From: Burkholderiales bacterium
GTDB lineage: Bacteria > Pseudomonadota > Gammaproteobacteria > Burkholderiales > SG8-41
Length of the DNA stretch: 37,724 bases
Assembly: GCA_030833315.1 (NCBI GenBank)
Contig: JAURHM010000032.1
Span: forward strand, 1 to 37,724
Reading direction: 5' to 3'
A program made the position numbers and the translations under genes. Each line of letters opens with the position of its first letter. The stretch's first letter is position 1. Below the pieces are notes generated by a model. The model did not search any database. It was not told where the DNA came from and saw only the letters and a list, made by a program, of their open reading frames with translations. Below are positions 1 through 8,245 of this stretch, one piece after another.

Positions 1-601
1 CGGGCACGATGCCATAGCTGGTCTTGTGACCATATATGCCGCAGTAATGTGCGGGGCCGCGGATCGAGCCGCCGATATCCGATCCGTATTCCAGTGTTGT
101 GATTCCGGCGGCAAGTGCGGCTGCAGCACCGCCGCTGGAGCCGCCCGGGGTGCGGTCGATATCCCAAGGGTTGCTGGTTGTGCCGTACAGGGGATTGTGG
201 GTTTGCCAGTCGGCTAGCAGTACGGGGACATTGGATTTGCCCCAGATGGTTGCGCCGGCATCCAGCAGGCGCTGGACCACGACTGCATGTCGTGCGGCAA
301 GATTGTTTTTGTGGCGTTCAAGACCCCAGGTCGTCGGCAAACCGGCGTAGTCATAGGATTCCTTAACCGTCATCGGAACCCCGGCAAGGGGTCCGGTAGC
401 ATCACCGCGCCTGATCGCGCGGTCTGTTGCACGCGCCGCCTTCCGTGCGGCTGGCAGATCGGTAACAACAATGGCATTGAGCTGCGGATGCAACCGCTGC
501 TGCCGTTCAATGCAGGCTTCCAGCGCCTCGGCGGCGCTGATCTTGCCGGATCGGATTTGCCGCGCCAACGTGCGCGCGGAAAGGTATATCGAATAGGGCA
601 T
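1..601 (-). CDS. Amidase signature family protein (partial, C-terminal part outside window)
   Basis: The minus strand encodes the N-terminal ~200 residues of an amidase-signature hydrolase, which hydrolyses carboxamides using a Ser-cisSer-Lys triad. The translation shows LAGVPMTVKES (catalytic Lys, near 370-395), then TPGGSSGGAAAAL (cis-Ser region, near 120-160), then EYGSDIGGSIR (nucleophile Ser, near 65-95), in the family order. The frame runs off the window edge at base 1. I chose the ATG at 599-601 (protein begins MPYSIYLSARTL); the frame stays open upstream to a stop at 677-679 but has no other ATG, and no clear ribosome-binding site is visible. It may be co-transcribed with the secreted protein upstream (64 bp gap). 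The substrate cannot be told; family assignment is firm. Confidence 0.9.
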   Translation of the reverse strand, partial: MPYSIYLSARTLARQIRSGKISAAEALEACIERQQRLHPQLNAIVVTDLPAARKAARATDRAIRRGDATGPLAGVPMTVKESYDYAGLPTTWGLERHKNNLAARHAVVVQRLLDAGATIWGKSNVPVLLADWQTHNPLYGTTSNPWDIDRTPGGSSGGAAAALAAGITTLEYGSDIGGSIRGPAHYCGIYGHKTSYGIVP

Positions 602-665
602 CGGATCGTGCGGGATCTGCGTGACTTGCGCTGAAATCCAGTGTATCCGATTGCCTGCAAATGGA

Positions 666-1226
666 CTACGGCGCAGTTCTAGGTGCGGATTTGTTGCCGC
701 GCAATGCAAAATATTTCGGTGTTCCGAGTGTGATCCGTCCCCAGTCGACGCTGGTAATCACGCCTTCGAAGCGAACGGAATAATCCTTGGCATCCCATTC
801 CGCGTATTGGACCGGGAAGCGTGAACGCAGTCCTTTCATTTTCTCGGAATGGCTGCGCGCCGGCGGGCCGTATTTCTGTTTCAGCGCGTCGAGGGCGTTA
901 CTTTGCGCCTCGATGCCCCAGGTGTGGACATGCACGGCTTCGATGACGCCGTTGACGACTTCAACAGTCAGTTCACCGCGTGCATAGGGCACGATTGAGG
1001 CGCGCGGATAGAACAACTGCTGTTCCTCGGTGCCCCAAGCGGTTTTGACGGTTTGTTTTGCGTTGTAGCAATGGCGTTTGGTCAGCGCGTCTTCGCCGCG
1101 GTCACAGGCGGGGTAGTTGAAGCGGCTGCCGAGTTCGACGCCGAATATGGCTTTTGGAGTGTCAGCGGCAAAAGCGCTGCCCGCGACAAGGCTCAGGGCG
1201 ATCAGCAGATGGCGTAAATTTTTCAT
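666..1226 (-). CDS. Secreted hypothetical protein with Sec signal peptide
   Basis: This is a 186-residue protein from the ATG at 1226; a second in-frame ATG at 1238 would add MMPP. It begins with a classical signal peptide (positive MKNLRH, a hydrophobic core, and cleavage expected after SAFA), so the product is probably periplasmic. Two cysteines (in YPACDRG and KRHCYNA) could form a disulphide. The remainder is mixed alpha/beta with no transmembrane segment, and contains a stretch HTWGIEAQSNALDALKQKYG that looks like a helix following a beta strand. I do not recognise the family and assign no function. It lies upstream of the amidase on the same strand, 64 bp away. Confidence 0.7.
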   Translation of the reverse strand: MKNLRHLLIALSLVAGSAFAADTPKAIFGVELGSRFNYPACDRGEDALTKRHCYNAKQTVKTAWGTEEQQLFYPRASIVPYARGELTVEVVNGVIEAVHVHTWGIEAQSNALDALKQKYGPPARSHSEKMKGLRSRFPVQYAEWDAKDYSVRFEGVITSVDWGRITLGTPKYFALRGNKSAPRTAP

Positions 1227-1279
1227 AGGCGGCATCATACGGGGCTTCGACAGGCAGTTCCATCGAATCAGGAGTCATT

Positions 1280-1549
1280 TTGGCTGGTGAAGCGTGGCAG
1301 GTTTATATCGTGCGATGCGCGGACGGCAGCCTGTATACCGGTATCGCACGAGACCTGAAGCGCCGCATTGCCGAACACAATGCCGACAAGGGCGCGGGCG
1401 CCAGTTATACGCGTTCGCGCCGTCCGGTGAGGCTGGTGTATCAGGAGCCGGCAGCGGACCGGTCTGCGGCCAGCAAGCGCGAGTATCAGATCAAGCAGCT
1501 GAGCCGCGCTGAAAAACTCGCCTTGATCCTTGCTTCAGGCGCAGCGTAA
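1280..1549 (+). CDS. GIY-YIG nuclease superfamily protein (UPF0213/YhbQ type)
   Basis: An 89-residue single-domain GIY-YIG protein. The motif pair appears as VYIVRCADGSLYTGIARDL at residues 8-26 (VYIV...YTG), followed by the conserved Arg-rich stretch KRRIAEHN and the downstream YTRSRRPVRLVY characteristic of the small YhbQ-like group. Such proteins have the fold of GIY-YIG endonucleases; the biological role of the stand-alone form is not settled. The start is a TTG at 1280, chosen because AGGAG (1270-1274) sits 5 nt upstream. The 3' end overlaps the decayed MFS gene on the opposite strand by about 15 bp. Confidence 0.88.
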   Translation: MAGEAWQVYIVRCADGSLYTGIARDLKRRIAEHNADKGAGASYTRSRRPVRLVYQEPAADRSAASKREYQIKQLSRAEKLALILASGAA

Positions 1550-2070
1550 ACGCGCGATCAGAAGCAGAGCCGCGGCGCCCCAGCACATCGCGGGGACCCG
1601 GTTCAGTGTTTGCATCAGGCTTTAGTCCTGATTCAATTGCGTGGCGATGACCAGGATGCGCAGCATCGTCGCCAGTGCAAACATCGAATGCATGTCGCCG
1701 ACACTGACGCCGCGAGCTAGCATACCGCCCAAGCCATCGCCCAGGCGGCGAGTGCGACCGCGATGGAAGCCAGCGCCACCGGCAGGTGCGGATCGGTGTC
1801 GCGGAGCACGCCGGTCGGATAGGTCGCGATGGCGCCGGCGATACCGAGATCGAACAGCCGCAGTCCCGACAGCCAGTGTTTGGCGCCGACGGCGGCGTGC
1901 AAGGCCGATGAGATGACGGTCCAGACGAAGGTGATCGCCGGGAACAGCAGCGGGTTGCCGTTTGGTGCGGCCAGCCGCGGCAGATAGATCGCGTAAACGG
2001 TCCACGTCAGCGTGAAGAACAGCTGCAGCAGGGCGAAGACCAGTCCGGTACGCAGGGTTGATGTATTCAT
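1535..2070 (-). pseudogene. Decayed MFS transporter (internal deletions, frameshift, in-frame stop)
   Basis: From the ATG at 2070 the minus strand reads MNTSTLRTGLVFALLQLFF and on to a stop at 1717 (117 aa), with strongly hydrophobic segments typical of a major facilitator. The frame then shifts: another frame gives SVGDMHSMFALATMLRILVI and ends at a TAA (1622-1624). The same frame continues past that stop with MQTLNRVPAMCWGAAALLLI to a TGA at 1535. From memory of a Burkholderiales MFS family, the first part matches TM1 and a middle segment and the later parts match the last two helices, so roughly 60 and 150 residues appear to be missing internally. A full MFS protein is about 400 residues. 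I infer a gene shortened by deletion plus later point decay; an alternative is an unrelated short membrane protein at 1717-2070. Confidence 0.65.
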
Positions 2071-2179
2071 GATGGCGCAGGCAGTTTGACCAAGCGGTGC
2101 GTGGTGGTCAGCCGCCGCAGCCTCACAGCCGGCGTCCGGTCGGTGGTAAATTGACTTCAATTACTGGCGGGAGGAGAAC

Positions 2180-3142
2180 ATGAACAAGAGATGGCAATGG
2201 GCGCTCGCCGTCCTGGCGTTGCTGGTCTGGAGCGGTGTGCACGCGCAGTCCTATCCGCAGCGCCCGATCCGCATGGTGATCGGCCTGCCCGCCGGCGGCA
2301 GTACGGATGTGATGGGGCGCATCGTTGCTGCGCGCCTTTCGGAAAAATTCGGCCAGCAGGTGGTGGTCGATAACCGGCCGGGAGCGAGCGGCATCATCGG
2401 CATCAATCTGGTGGTGAATTCACAGCCTGACGGTTACACACTCATCATGGCTGCAGGCTCTTGGGGCACCATCAGCACGCTTTACAAACTGCCCTTTGAC
2501 CTGCAGAAGGATCTGGCACCGGTCGCCTTCATCGGCACCTCGCCATATGTGCTGGTGGTGCAGTCGGCATTGCCGATCAAAAACATGACCGAACTGATCA
2601 CGCACGCCAAAACCAATCCCGGAAAACTGACCTGGGCGGGCTCGACGCCGGGTTCGCTGCAGCGCCTGGCCGGCGAACTGATCAAACGCAACGCGGGCAT
2701 CGACATGCTTTACGTGCCGTACAAGGGGACCGGCGCGGTGATTCCCGATCTGCTTGGCGGCCGGCTCGATGCGGCAATCGACAATGTGCTGGTGTTGTCG
2801 CCGTATATCCGCAAGGGGCAGCTGCGCGGCATCGGCGTCACCAGCAATAAACGTTCGGTGGTGTTTCCGGAGTTGCCGACGCTGGCTGAGACCGGCTTGC
2901 CCGGATTCAATGCCGTCGGCTGGTTCGGTTTGTTTGCCGCGGCAAAAACGCCGCAGCCCATCGTGTCCCGGCTCAATGCGGAAGTAACCGCGCTGCTACA
3001 GGAGCCGCAGACGCGCGAGCGCCTTCTGGCCCAGGGCGCCGAACCCTTGCCGGGGCCGCCCGATGATTTGCGCCGTCATCTGGCGCGCGAAATCGAGACC
3101 TGGAGCAAAGTGATCCGTGACGCAGGAGTCAAAGCTGAATGA
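2180..3142 (+). CDS. Tripartite tricarboxylate transporter receptor (Bug/TctC family) 1
   Basis: A 320-residue periplasmic solute-binding protein. It has a signal peptide (MNKRWQWALAVLALLVWSG, cleavage after VHA) followed directly by the family hallmark YPQRPIRMVIGLPAGGSTDV, then VVVDNRPGASGIIG and the ligand-loop region PDGYTLIMA. Bug proteins bind carboxylates or amides and deliver them to TctAB-type permeases or act as sensors; no permease genes are present here. A strong GGAGG lies 7 nt upstream of the ATG. Its TGA overlaps the ATG of the nitroreductase (ATGA), so the two are translationally coupled, which suggests that the nitroreductase acts on the imported compound or a derivative. The ligand cannot be predicted from sequence alone. 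Confidence 0.93.
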   Translation: MNKRWQWALAVLALLVWSGVHAQSYPQRPIRMVIGLPAGGSTDVMGRIVAARLSEKFGQQVVVDNRPGASGIIGINLVVNSQPDGYTLIMAAGSWGTISTLYKLPFDLQKDLAPVAFIGTSPYVLVVQSALPIKNMTELITHAKTNPGKLTWAGSTPGSLQRLAGELIKRNAGIDMLYVPYKGTGAVIPDLLGGRLDAAIDNVLVLSPYIRKGQLRGIGVTSNKRSVVFPELPTLAETGLPGFNAVGWFGLFAAAKTPQPIVSRLNAEVTALLQEPQTRERLLAQGAEPLPGPPDDLRRHLAREIETWSKVIRDAGVKAE

Positions 3143-3852
3143 CGCAGAGCACCCCATCCCGCCCGTGTTCCACCGTGTCCGCGACTGATGTGTTTGAGGC
3201 GGTGCGCTCGCGACGTTCAGTCCGTGCCTACAAACCCGATCCGGTGCCGCCGGCGCTCTTGCGCGAAATCGTTGAACTCGGCCGGCACGCTCCCAGTGGT
3301 TCGAACATCCAGCCCTGGCGCGTGCATGTTTTGACCGGCGCGACGCTGAAGCGCGTGGGCACGGCAATCGAGTCGGCGTTTCTTAATGACGAGCGCGGCC
3401 ACCAGCGCGATTACGATTACTACACCGACCCGGTGTTCGAGCCTTATCTCACGCGACGTCGCGCCTGCGGCTGGGGTTTGTATGGAACCCTGGGCATCGG
3501 CAAGGGCGATCACGAAAAATCCAAAGCCTATCGCGCCAGCAACTACACCTTCTTCGGTGCGCCGGCGGGTCTGGTGTTCACAATCGACCGCAAGCTGGAG
3601 AAGGGTAGCTGGCTGGATTACGGTATGTTCCTGCAAACGCTGATGCTGGCGGCGCGGGCGCGTGGCCTGCATAGCTGTGCTGAAGCGTCGATTGCGAGTT
3701 ATCCGGATGTGGCGCGGCGTGAACTCAGGCTCGGCAGCGAGTGGGTGGTGATCTGCGGCATGGCGATGGGTTATGCCGACGCCGAAGCGGTGGTCAATAC
3801 CTTCCAGCCGGAACGTATTGCGCTGGAAGATTACGCGACGTTTCTCGATTAA
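3139..3852 (+). CDS. Nitroreductase-family FMN oxidoreductase
   Basis: A 237-residue member of the nitroreductase fold. The FMN phosphate-binding RRSVRAYKPD is at residues 25-34 and APSGSNIQPW at 51-60, both standard cofactor contacts; the C-terminal half carries SCAEASIASYPDVARREL and VVICGMAMGYADAEA, also typical. Family members reduce nitro groups, quinones, enones or dehalogenate using NAD(P)H. The insert around residues 88-125 (DYYTDPVFEPYLTRRRACGWGLYG and onward) is the pattern of the larger subgroup of ~220-240 residues. It overlaps the Bug gene by 4 bp (ATGA), implying a shared transcript. The exact substrate is unknown. Confidence 0.9.
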   Translation: MTQSTPSRPCSTVSATDVFEAVRSRRSVRAYKPDPVPPALLREIVELGRHAPSGSNIQPWRVHVLTGATLKRVGTAIESAFLNDERGHQRDYDYYTDPVFEPYLTRRRACGWGLYGTLGIGKGDHEKSKAYRASNYTFFGAPAGLVFTIDRKLEKGSWLDYGMFLQTLMLAARARGLHSCAEASIASYPDVARRELRLGSEWVVICGMAMGYADAEAVVNTFQPERIALEDYATFLD

Positions 3853-3875
3853 AAATAAATAAATAAAACAATAAC

Positions 3876-4286
3876 TTATGGTTCAAAGACGCGGTTGCCC
3901 GAGCGCGGCGGCTGGATCTGCAGATGGCACCAGTCGGGTGTGGCCGCGGGATGTTCCAGCCACAGACCGACCGCTTCGAGCACATCCAGGTGGGTTATGC
4001 ACCAGGCATCGAGCGCGCCGTCGCGGTCTTCGAGATCAATCGCCAGACAGCTGATGTGTTTGCTGCCTTTGGCGGCACCAGGCACTGTGGCGTTGACCGC
4101 TGCGGGCCGCCAGCCGGAGCTGATTTTGCGCGCGAGTCCTGCGCGTTTGAGCAGGCGGTTCACGCGTCTAAGGGTTTCGCGCGCATTGGCGCGCAGTTCG
4201 GGCGTCAGTTCGTGGTGGTATTCACGGTCGCGGCCCATGTAATAGTCGGCGAGCTTAAGCTTGGGCAAGTATTTGCGGACTTTCAT
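3876..4286 (-). CDS. Peptidase M15-like (D-Ala-D-Ala carboxypeptidase fold) protein
   Basis: A 136-residue protein from the ATG at 4286; a TTG at 4295 would add three residues. It contains ISSGWRPAAVNA (residues 56-66), then SKHISCLAIDLED with H77 and D84, and PDWCHLQ with H121. This SGYR-like, H-x6-D and final HxQ arrangement is that of zinc M15 peptidases that cleave D-amino-acid peptidoglycan cross-bridges. No signal peptide is seen, so it may be cytoplasmic or phage-derived in ancestry (endolysins of this type are common), though no phage neighbours exist. It is convergent with the nitroreductase. Fold assignment is good; the actual cell-wall substrate is inferred. Confidence 0.75.
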   Translation of the reverse strand: MKVRKYLPKLKLADYYMGRDREYHHELTPELRANARETLRRVNRLLKRAGLARKISSGWRPAAVNATVPGAAKGSKHISCLAIDLEDRDGALDAWCITHLDVLEAVGLWLEHPAATPDWCHLQIQPPRSGNRVFEP

Positions 4287-4362
4287 GGGGCGCAAGATTA
4301 CCCGATTCTGTGCACTGCGCTTACACTACACCTGAAGAATCATCGTGAATGCCCGGGAATGA

Positions 4363-5199
4363 ATGACGATGGCCGACAATTTCAATATGGATGCCTACTC
4401 GCCGCAGCAGATCGCCGAGCGCGTTGACAACATCGGCGTGACCAAGGCGCGGCTGCCGCTGCTGTCGATGGCGATGCTGGGTATGCTCGCCGGCGCTTTC
4501 ATCGGACTCGGTGCGCTGTACTTCACGCTGGTGATCAGCGATGCCGGGCTGTCCTTCGCGGTTGCGCGTGTGCTGGGCGGGGTTTGTTTTTCGCTGGGCC
4601 TGTTACTTGTGGTGGTCGCAGGCGCCGAGCTCTTCACGGGCAACAACCTGCTGGCGATGGCCTGGGCCGATGGCAAGGTCAGCACGAATGAAGTGCTGCG
4701 AAATTGGTTGGTGGTGTGTGCGGCGAACTTTGCAGGTGCGGCCGGCCTGGCGCTGCTGGTGTTCCTGTCGGGGCACGCCGGCATGAACGGCGGTGCGGTC
4801 GCGCATTCCTATCTGAAGATCGCCATCGCCAAAAGCACAATGCCGGTGACCGAACTGTTCTTCCGCGGCGTGCTGTGCAATGTGCTGGTGTGCATGGCGG
4901 TGTGGATGGTGCTGGCAGGGCGCAGCCTGGTCGACAAGTTTTTCGCCATCGTACTGCCGATCTCGGCCTTTGTTGCCGCAGGGTTCGAGCACTCGATTGC
5001 AAATATGTATTTTTTCCCGCTGGCGCTGTTGTTGAAGGAATCGGGCATCGCGCTGCCGGCAGGCGCCGATGCCATCACGGTGTACGCTATGTTCCGCAAC
5101 CTGGTTCCGGTCATTGCCGGCAATATCGTTGGCGGCAGCGTGCTGGTGGCGCTGGTGTATTACGTCATTTATATCCGTCCCTCAAAAACCGTTAAATGA
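4363..5199 (+). CDS. Formate/nitrite transporter (FNT) family channel
   Basis: A 278-residue inner-membrane pentameric channel protein of the FocA/NirC family. The first FNT signature AGAELFTGNNL is at residues 86-96 and the second GFEHSIANMY at 207-216, containing the central gating histidine H210 (FocA H209); K157 corresponds to the conserved channel lysine. Six hydrophobic helices are visible. These channels carry formate, nitrite, acetate, lactate or hydrosulphide. There is no formate lyase or nitrite reductase nearby, so the anion is undetermined. The start is ATG 4363 (MTMADNF), with an in-frame ATG two codons later as an alternative. The following gene starts 7 bp after its stop. Confidence 0.93.
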   Translation: MTMADNFNMDAYSPQQIAERVDNIGVTKARLPLLSMAMLGMLAGAFIGLGALYFTLVISDAGLSFAVARVLGGVCFSLGLLLVVVAGAELFTGNNLLAMAWADGKVSTNEVLRNWLVVCAANFAGAAGLALLVFLSGHAGMNGGAVAHSYLKIAIAKSTMPVTELFFRGVLCNVLVCMAVWMVLAGRSLVDKFFAIVLPISAFVAAGFEHSIANMYFFPLALLLKESGIALPAGADAITVYAMFRNLVPVIAGNIVGGSVLVALVYYVIYIRPSKTVK

Positions 5200-5206
5200 A
5201 TTTCTG

Positions 5207-6064
5207 ATGAGCACCGACCTGCTGATCCATGCCACGCTGACCGTGAGCGGCGACAGTGCCTTGCTGACGGCCGCGGATGCGCGCATCAAAGCCCTGCTGG
5301 TCGAGGAAATCTTCGAGGGTGGTTTCGAAGAGCATCACGGCGACGATGCGTTGTCTTACGATTTCAAGGTCCGTGGCGGCGTTCCTTTCCCGGCTTTTGT
5401 GCTGGCTTCACAGGAGTTTCCGCAGCTTGCGGTGGTGGCAGAGTGGGTGAATGTCGCCGCCGGTCGAAGCGGCCGTGCGCGGATCGCCGACGGCAAGATT
5501 GTTGATCATGTCGAAGCCCCGATCACCACCAGTTCAGCGGATACCGGCAACCGCTTTTTCTCGCTGGCAGCGGACAGCCGGCTGGAACTGGCGTTTGCCG
5601 TGATGCGTCAGGATATCGGACTCTGGAACGGTTATGTGCTCAATCACGAGCGCGATGCGCTGTTCGAGATCCGGCGTGACGGTGCAGCCATTGAATTGCG
5701 GGTGACCGAGGGGGCTGCCGAATGGGTGCAGCTGTGGTGCTTGAGCGGTCCTGATGCCGTGGCAGAGCCGCAGGCTTTGGAACCGCCGCAGGCTATTGAT
5801 GAGAAGCTGTACGACCAACTGGAGCGTTTGGCGCAGGATTTTGTCGCAGAATGGATCTGGCTGCGCGATGCGCCCGCTGCGGAAACGGCGATCGAGCGCG
5901 ACCGTTATCAACGGTACGGGTATGCGGTGCATGACGCCAATGTCCGCGTTGCGCGACTCCAGCGCATTCGCGGTGATGCCGATATGCACAAGCCGTTGCG
6001 GCATTCGACGCTGGATGCCGACTACGACTGGATCCGCGCGCTGCTGCAGCGCTGTTGGGCCTGA
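5207..6064 (+). CDS. Hypothetical protein following the FNT channel
   Basis: A 285-residue acidic soluble protein that I do not recognise. The ATG at 5207 (MSTDLLIHATLTV) is chosen since it follows the FNT stop by 7 bp and the upstream reading is out-of-frame FNT sequence. The N-terminal ~190 residues alternate beta strands; the C-terminal ~90 residues are helical (EKLYDQLERLAQDFVAEWIW, then RDRYQRYGYAVHDANVRVARL). There is no signal peptide, membrane segment or cysteine cluster. The tight spacing argues for co-expression with the channel, perhaps as a cytoplasmic partner, but this is inference only. Confidence 0.75.
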   Translation: MSTDLLIHATLTVSGDSALLTAADARIKALLVEEIFEGGFEEHHGDDALSYDFKVRGGVPFPAFVLASQEFPQLAVVAEWVNVAAGRSGRARIADGKIVDHVEAPITTSSADTGNRFFSLAADSRLELAFAVMRQDIGLWNGYVLNHERDALFEIRRDGAAIELRVTEGAAEWVQLWCLSGPDAVAEPQALEPPQAIDEKLYDQLERLAQDFVAEWIWLRDAPAAETAIERDRYQRYGYAVHDANVRVARLQRIRGDADMHKPLRHSTLDADYDWIRALLQRCWA

Positions 6065-6074
6065 GAACGGGTAA

Positions 6075-6677
6075 TCAGTAACCGCCGGGTGGGCGGCGGC
6101 GCCACTGGCGGATCAGCAGCCAGCCGCCGAGCATTCCGCCAAGGTGTGCGAAATGTGCGACGCCGGACTGGGTGCCGGTGACACCGAGAAAGATTTCCAG
6201 AAGACCGTACAGCGTGACAAACAGCCACGCCGGCATCGGAATCGGCGGGAACAGCAGCATCACTTTGTGATGCGGGAAAAGCAGGCCGTAGGCGAGCAGC
6301 AGGCCGAACACACCGCCGGAAGCGCCGACCGTGGGATAGGCTTCGCCGCCGACAAGGGACAGCACGGTCAGTTGGGTGAGCGCCGCGGCAAAAATACAGC
6401 CCAGGTAATACACCAGGAATCGCCGCTGGCCGAAGACCATTTCCAGCTGGCCGCCGAACATGTACAGCGCCAGCATGTTGAAACCGATATGCATCAGGCC
6501 GCCGTGCAGGAAGCCGTAAGTGATGACCTGCCAGGGCATGAAGCCGGCACCGTAGGCTTCGGGCGTGTGAAAGGGCCACAGGCCGAACCAGACGATGAGT
6601 ATGTCGCCGAGGAATTCCTGTAGCAGGAAGACCGCGATATTCGCGATCAGCAGTGTTTTGGTGACGGGCGGCAGCAT
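6075..6677 (-). CDS. Rhomboid family intramembrane serine protease
   Basis: A 200-residue six-helix rhomboid protease. The oxyanion-hole motif H63-x3-N67 (HGGLMHIGFNML), catalytic GASGG with Ser120 and the last-helix histidine in VAHFAHLGG (H175) are all present, so it should be active. Rhomboids cleave transmembrane segments of other membrane proteins within the bilayer. It begins at ATG 6677, 51 bp after the stop of the rubredoxin reductase on the same strand, and ends 10 bp from the convergent hypothetical gene. Natural substrates in betaproteobacteria are largely unknown; no obvious one is adjacent. Confidence 0.93.
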   Translation of the reverse strand: MLPPVTKTLLIANIAVFLLQEFLGDILIVWFGLWPFHTPEAYGAGFMPWQVITYGFLHGGLMHIGFNMLALYMFGGQLEMVFGQRRFLVYYLGCIFAAALTQLTVLSLVGGEAYPTVGASGGVFGLLLAYGLLFPHHKVMLLFPPIPMPAWLFVTLYGLLEIFLGVTGTQSGVAHFAHLGGMLGGWLLIRQWRRRPPGGY

Positions 6678-6728
6678 CGACCGAATACTACACTGCCGCC
6701 GTTACCGTTTTTGCGGTGGTCAACGCGT

Positions 6729-7874
6729 TCAGGCGAGCACGGGCGGCAACTGCGGTGCGAGTTTGGCGCGTTCCGCGGTGGCGGCACCGTTGAGTGCGAA
6801 GCCCAGCAGCTTGCCGTCGGCGCTGTTGAACAGCGATTTGACGCCATCGGCGGTGGCTGCGACCTGCCAGCTGCCGGCGGCACCGATGGCCGGCGGTGCA
6901 ACGATGGTCGGGCAGGCGGGGGTTTTTACCATCACCGGCATCGCGGGGAAGGAAACTGCCGTGGTTTTTCCGGTGAGCGTCTGCGCCAGCGCGCGCGAGG
7001 CATGCATGATCGGCATCACATAAGGCATCACCATGCCTTCGATTTCCGCGCAATCGCCCAGCGTGTAAACATCAGGTGCGCTGGTGGCGAGGTTGCGGTC
7101 GGCGACGATGCCGCGGTTGACTTTGATGCCCGCTGCAGCGGCGAGCGCAGTGCGCGGTTTCAGGCCGACGGCCGAGAGCACGATGTCGGACTGCAGTGTG
7201 GCGCCATTGGCCAGCGTCAGCGTATAGGCACCGTTGGCGGTATCCACCGACTGTACGCTGGTGCCGAGGTGCCACTGCACGCCCAGCGCCGTCAGTTTGT
7301 CCTTGAGCATGGCGCCGCCTTCGGGCGGCAGCAGGCGGCCCAGCGCCTGTTGTGCGATGTCGATGATGTCTACGGCGTAACCGCCGGCGGCGAGGTCATT
7401 GGCGAATTCGCAGCCGATCAGTCCCGCGCCGATGATGGCGACGCGTTTCTTGCCTTCAATAGCAGTGCGGAAGCGGGCGTAGTCGTCGAGGTCGTTGACG
7501 GTCTGGATGTCTGCGGCGCCGCTACCGGTGATCGGCAGGCGGATCTGGTCGGCGCCGAGCGCCAGAACCAGTTTCGAATAGTGCAGCGTTTCCTCGCCTA
7601 TTTTCAGGGTGTGTGCGGCGGTGTCGATGGCGTCGACGCGGGTGTTGGGGCGGACGATGCCCTTGAGCTGCTCGGCCATCTGTGCCGGCGTGTTCAGGGC
7701 AATGGCGGCCGGCGTCTTTTTCGAGGCGATGGCATTTGAAAGCATCGGCTTGGAATAAAACGAGCTGCTGTCGGAAGCGATGACGACCAGCGACGTTGCG
7801 GCGTCGAGTTTTCGCAGTTCCTTGGCGGTGTTGTAGCCGGCAAGACCGCTGCCGATGATGACGATCGGGTGCAT
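6729..7874 (-). CDS. FAD-dependent NAD(P)H:rubredoxin reductase
   Basis: A 381-residue pyridine-nucleotide disulphide-oxidoreductase-fold flavoprotein. The FAD-binding GSGLAG is at residues 8-13, the NAD(P)H-binding GAGLIG at 149-154, and the second FAD contact VYTLGDCAEI in the C-terminal third. There is no CxxxxC redox pair in the N-terminal domain, so it is of the ferredoxin/rubredoxin reductase type, not a disulphide reductase. The role as rubredoxin reductase is inferred from the rubredoxin gene immediately upstream on the same strand, which would receive its electrons. A C-terminal domain of ~100 residues is typical of RubB-like enzymes. Translation starts at ATG 7874. Confidence 0.87.
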   Translation of the reverse strand: MHPIVIIGSGLAGYNTAKELRKLDAATSLVVIASDSSSFYSKPMLSNAIASKKTPAAIALNTPAQMAEQLKGIVRPNTRVDAIDTAAHTLKIGEETLHYSKLVLALGADQIRLPITGSGAADIQTVNDLDDYARFRTAIEGKKRVAIIGAGLIGCEFANDLAAGGYAVDIIDIAQQALGRLLPPEGGAMLKDKLTALGVQWHLGTSVQSVDTANGAYTLTLANGATLQSDIVLSAVGLKPRTALAAAAGIKVNRGIVADRNLATSAPDVYTLGDCAEIEGMVMPYVMPIMHASRALAQTLTGKTTAVSFPAMPVMVKTPACPTIVAPPAIGAAGSWQVAATADGVKSLFNSADGKLLGFALNGAATAERAKLAPQLPPVLA

Positions 7875-7988
7875 GGGTTTCTTTCTGGGAATTCTTGAAA
7901 ATCAGCGCTGGATGGTATCAAACAGCGTCATCCGCACAAAGCCGTCGAAAGCTTTCTGGCTTGATCTTGTGGCCGGTCGGGAAAGGCA

Positions 7989-8016
7989 GGGTGTCCGCCG
8001 GAATCGGCGGACACCC
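7989..8016 (-). terminator. Perfect 12-bp hairpin between rubredoxin and its reductase
   Basis: GGGTGTCCGCCG (7989-8000), a GAAT loop and CGGCGGACACCC (8005-8016) form a perfect 12-bp stem just downstream of the rubredoxin stop in its direction of transcription. The T-tract that follows on the minus strand is short (CTTTCCC), so termination would be partial, letting some transcripts run into the reductase. It could equally protect the 3' end of the rubrerythrin-rubredoxin mRNA. Confidence 0.6.
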
Positions 8017-8030
8017 CTTGCAGCAGAGCA

Positions 8031-8213
8031 TTACGCAGCTTTCAATACCATTTCGAAATCGGCTTTGAGGATGCCGCACTCCGGGCAGGCCCAGTCTTCC
8101 GGGATGTCTTCCCAGCGCGTGCCGGCCCGGATGCCGTGCTCGGGATCACCGGCGGCTTCGTCGTAAACGTAACCGCAGACAATGCATTCCCATTTGCGAA
8201 ATTCGGTTGCCAT
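8031..8213 (-). CDS. Rubredoxin
   Basis: A 60-residue rubredoxin, a one-electron carrier with a single iron bound by four cysteines. Ligands are C10 and C13 ([11 protein letters not shown]) and C43 and C46 (WACPECG), with the usual aromatic residues and the [10 protein letters not shown] signature intact. AAGGAG sits 8 nt before ATG 8213. It lies 32 bp after the rubrerythrin and before the rubredoxin reductase, so it probably passes electrons from the reductase to the rubrerythrin, which lacks its own rubredoxin domain. Confidence 0.96.
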   Translation of the reverse strand: MATEFRKWECIVCGYVYDEAAGDPEHGIRAGTRWEDIPEDWACPECGILKADFEMVLKAA

Positions 8214-8245
8214 TTTGATATCTCCTTGAATTGAGGGTTGGTTGA

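Noticed and set aside
3876-4286. Prophage remnant suggested by the endolysin-like M15 protein
   Set aside because: No holin, structural gene, integrase or attachment repeat is nearby, and the flanking genes are ordinary chromosomal ones.
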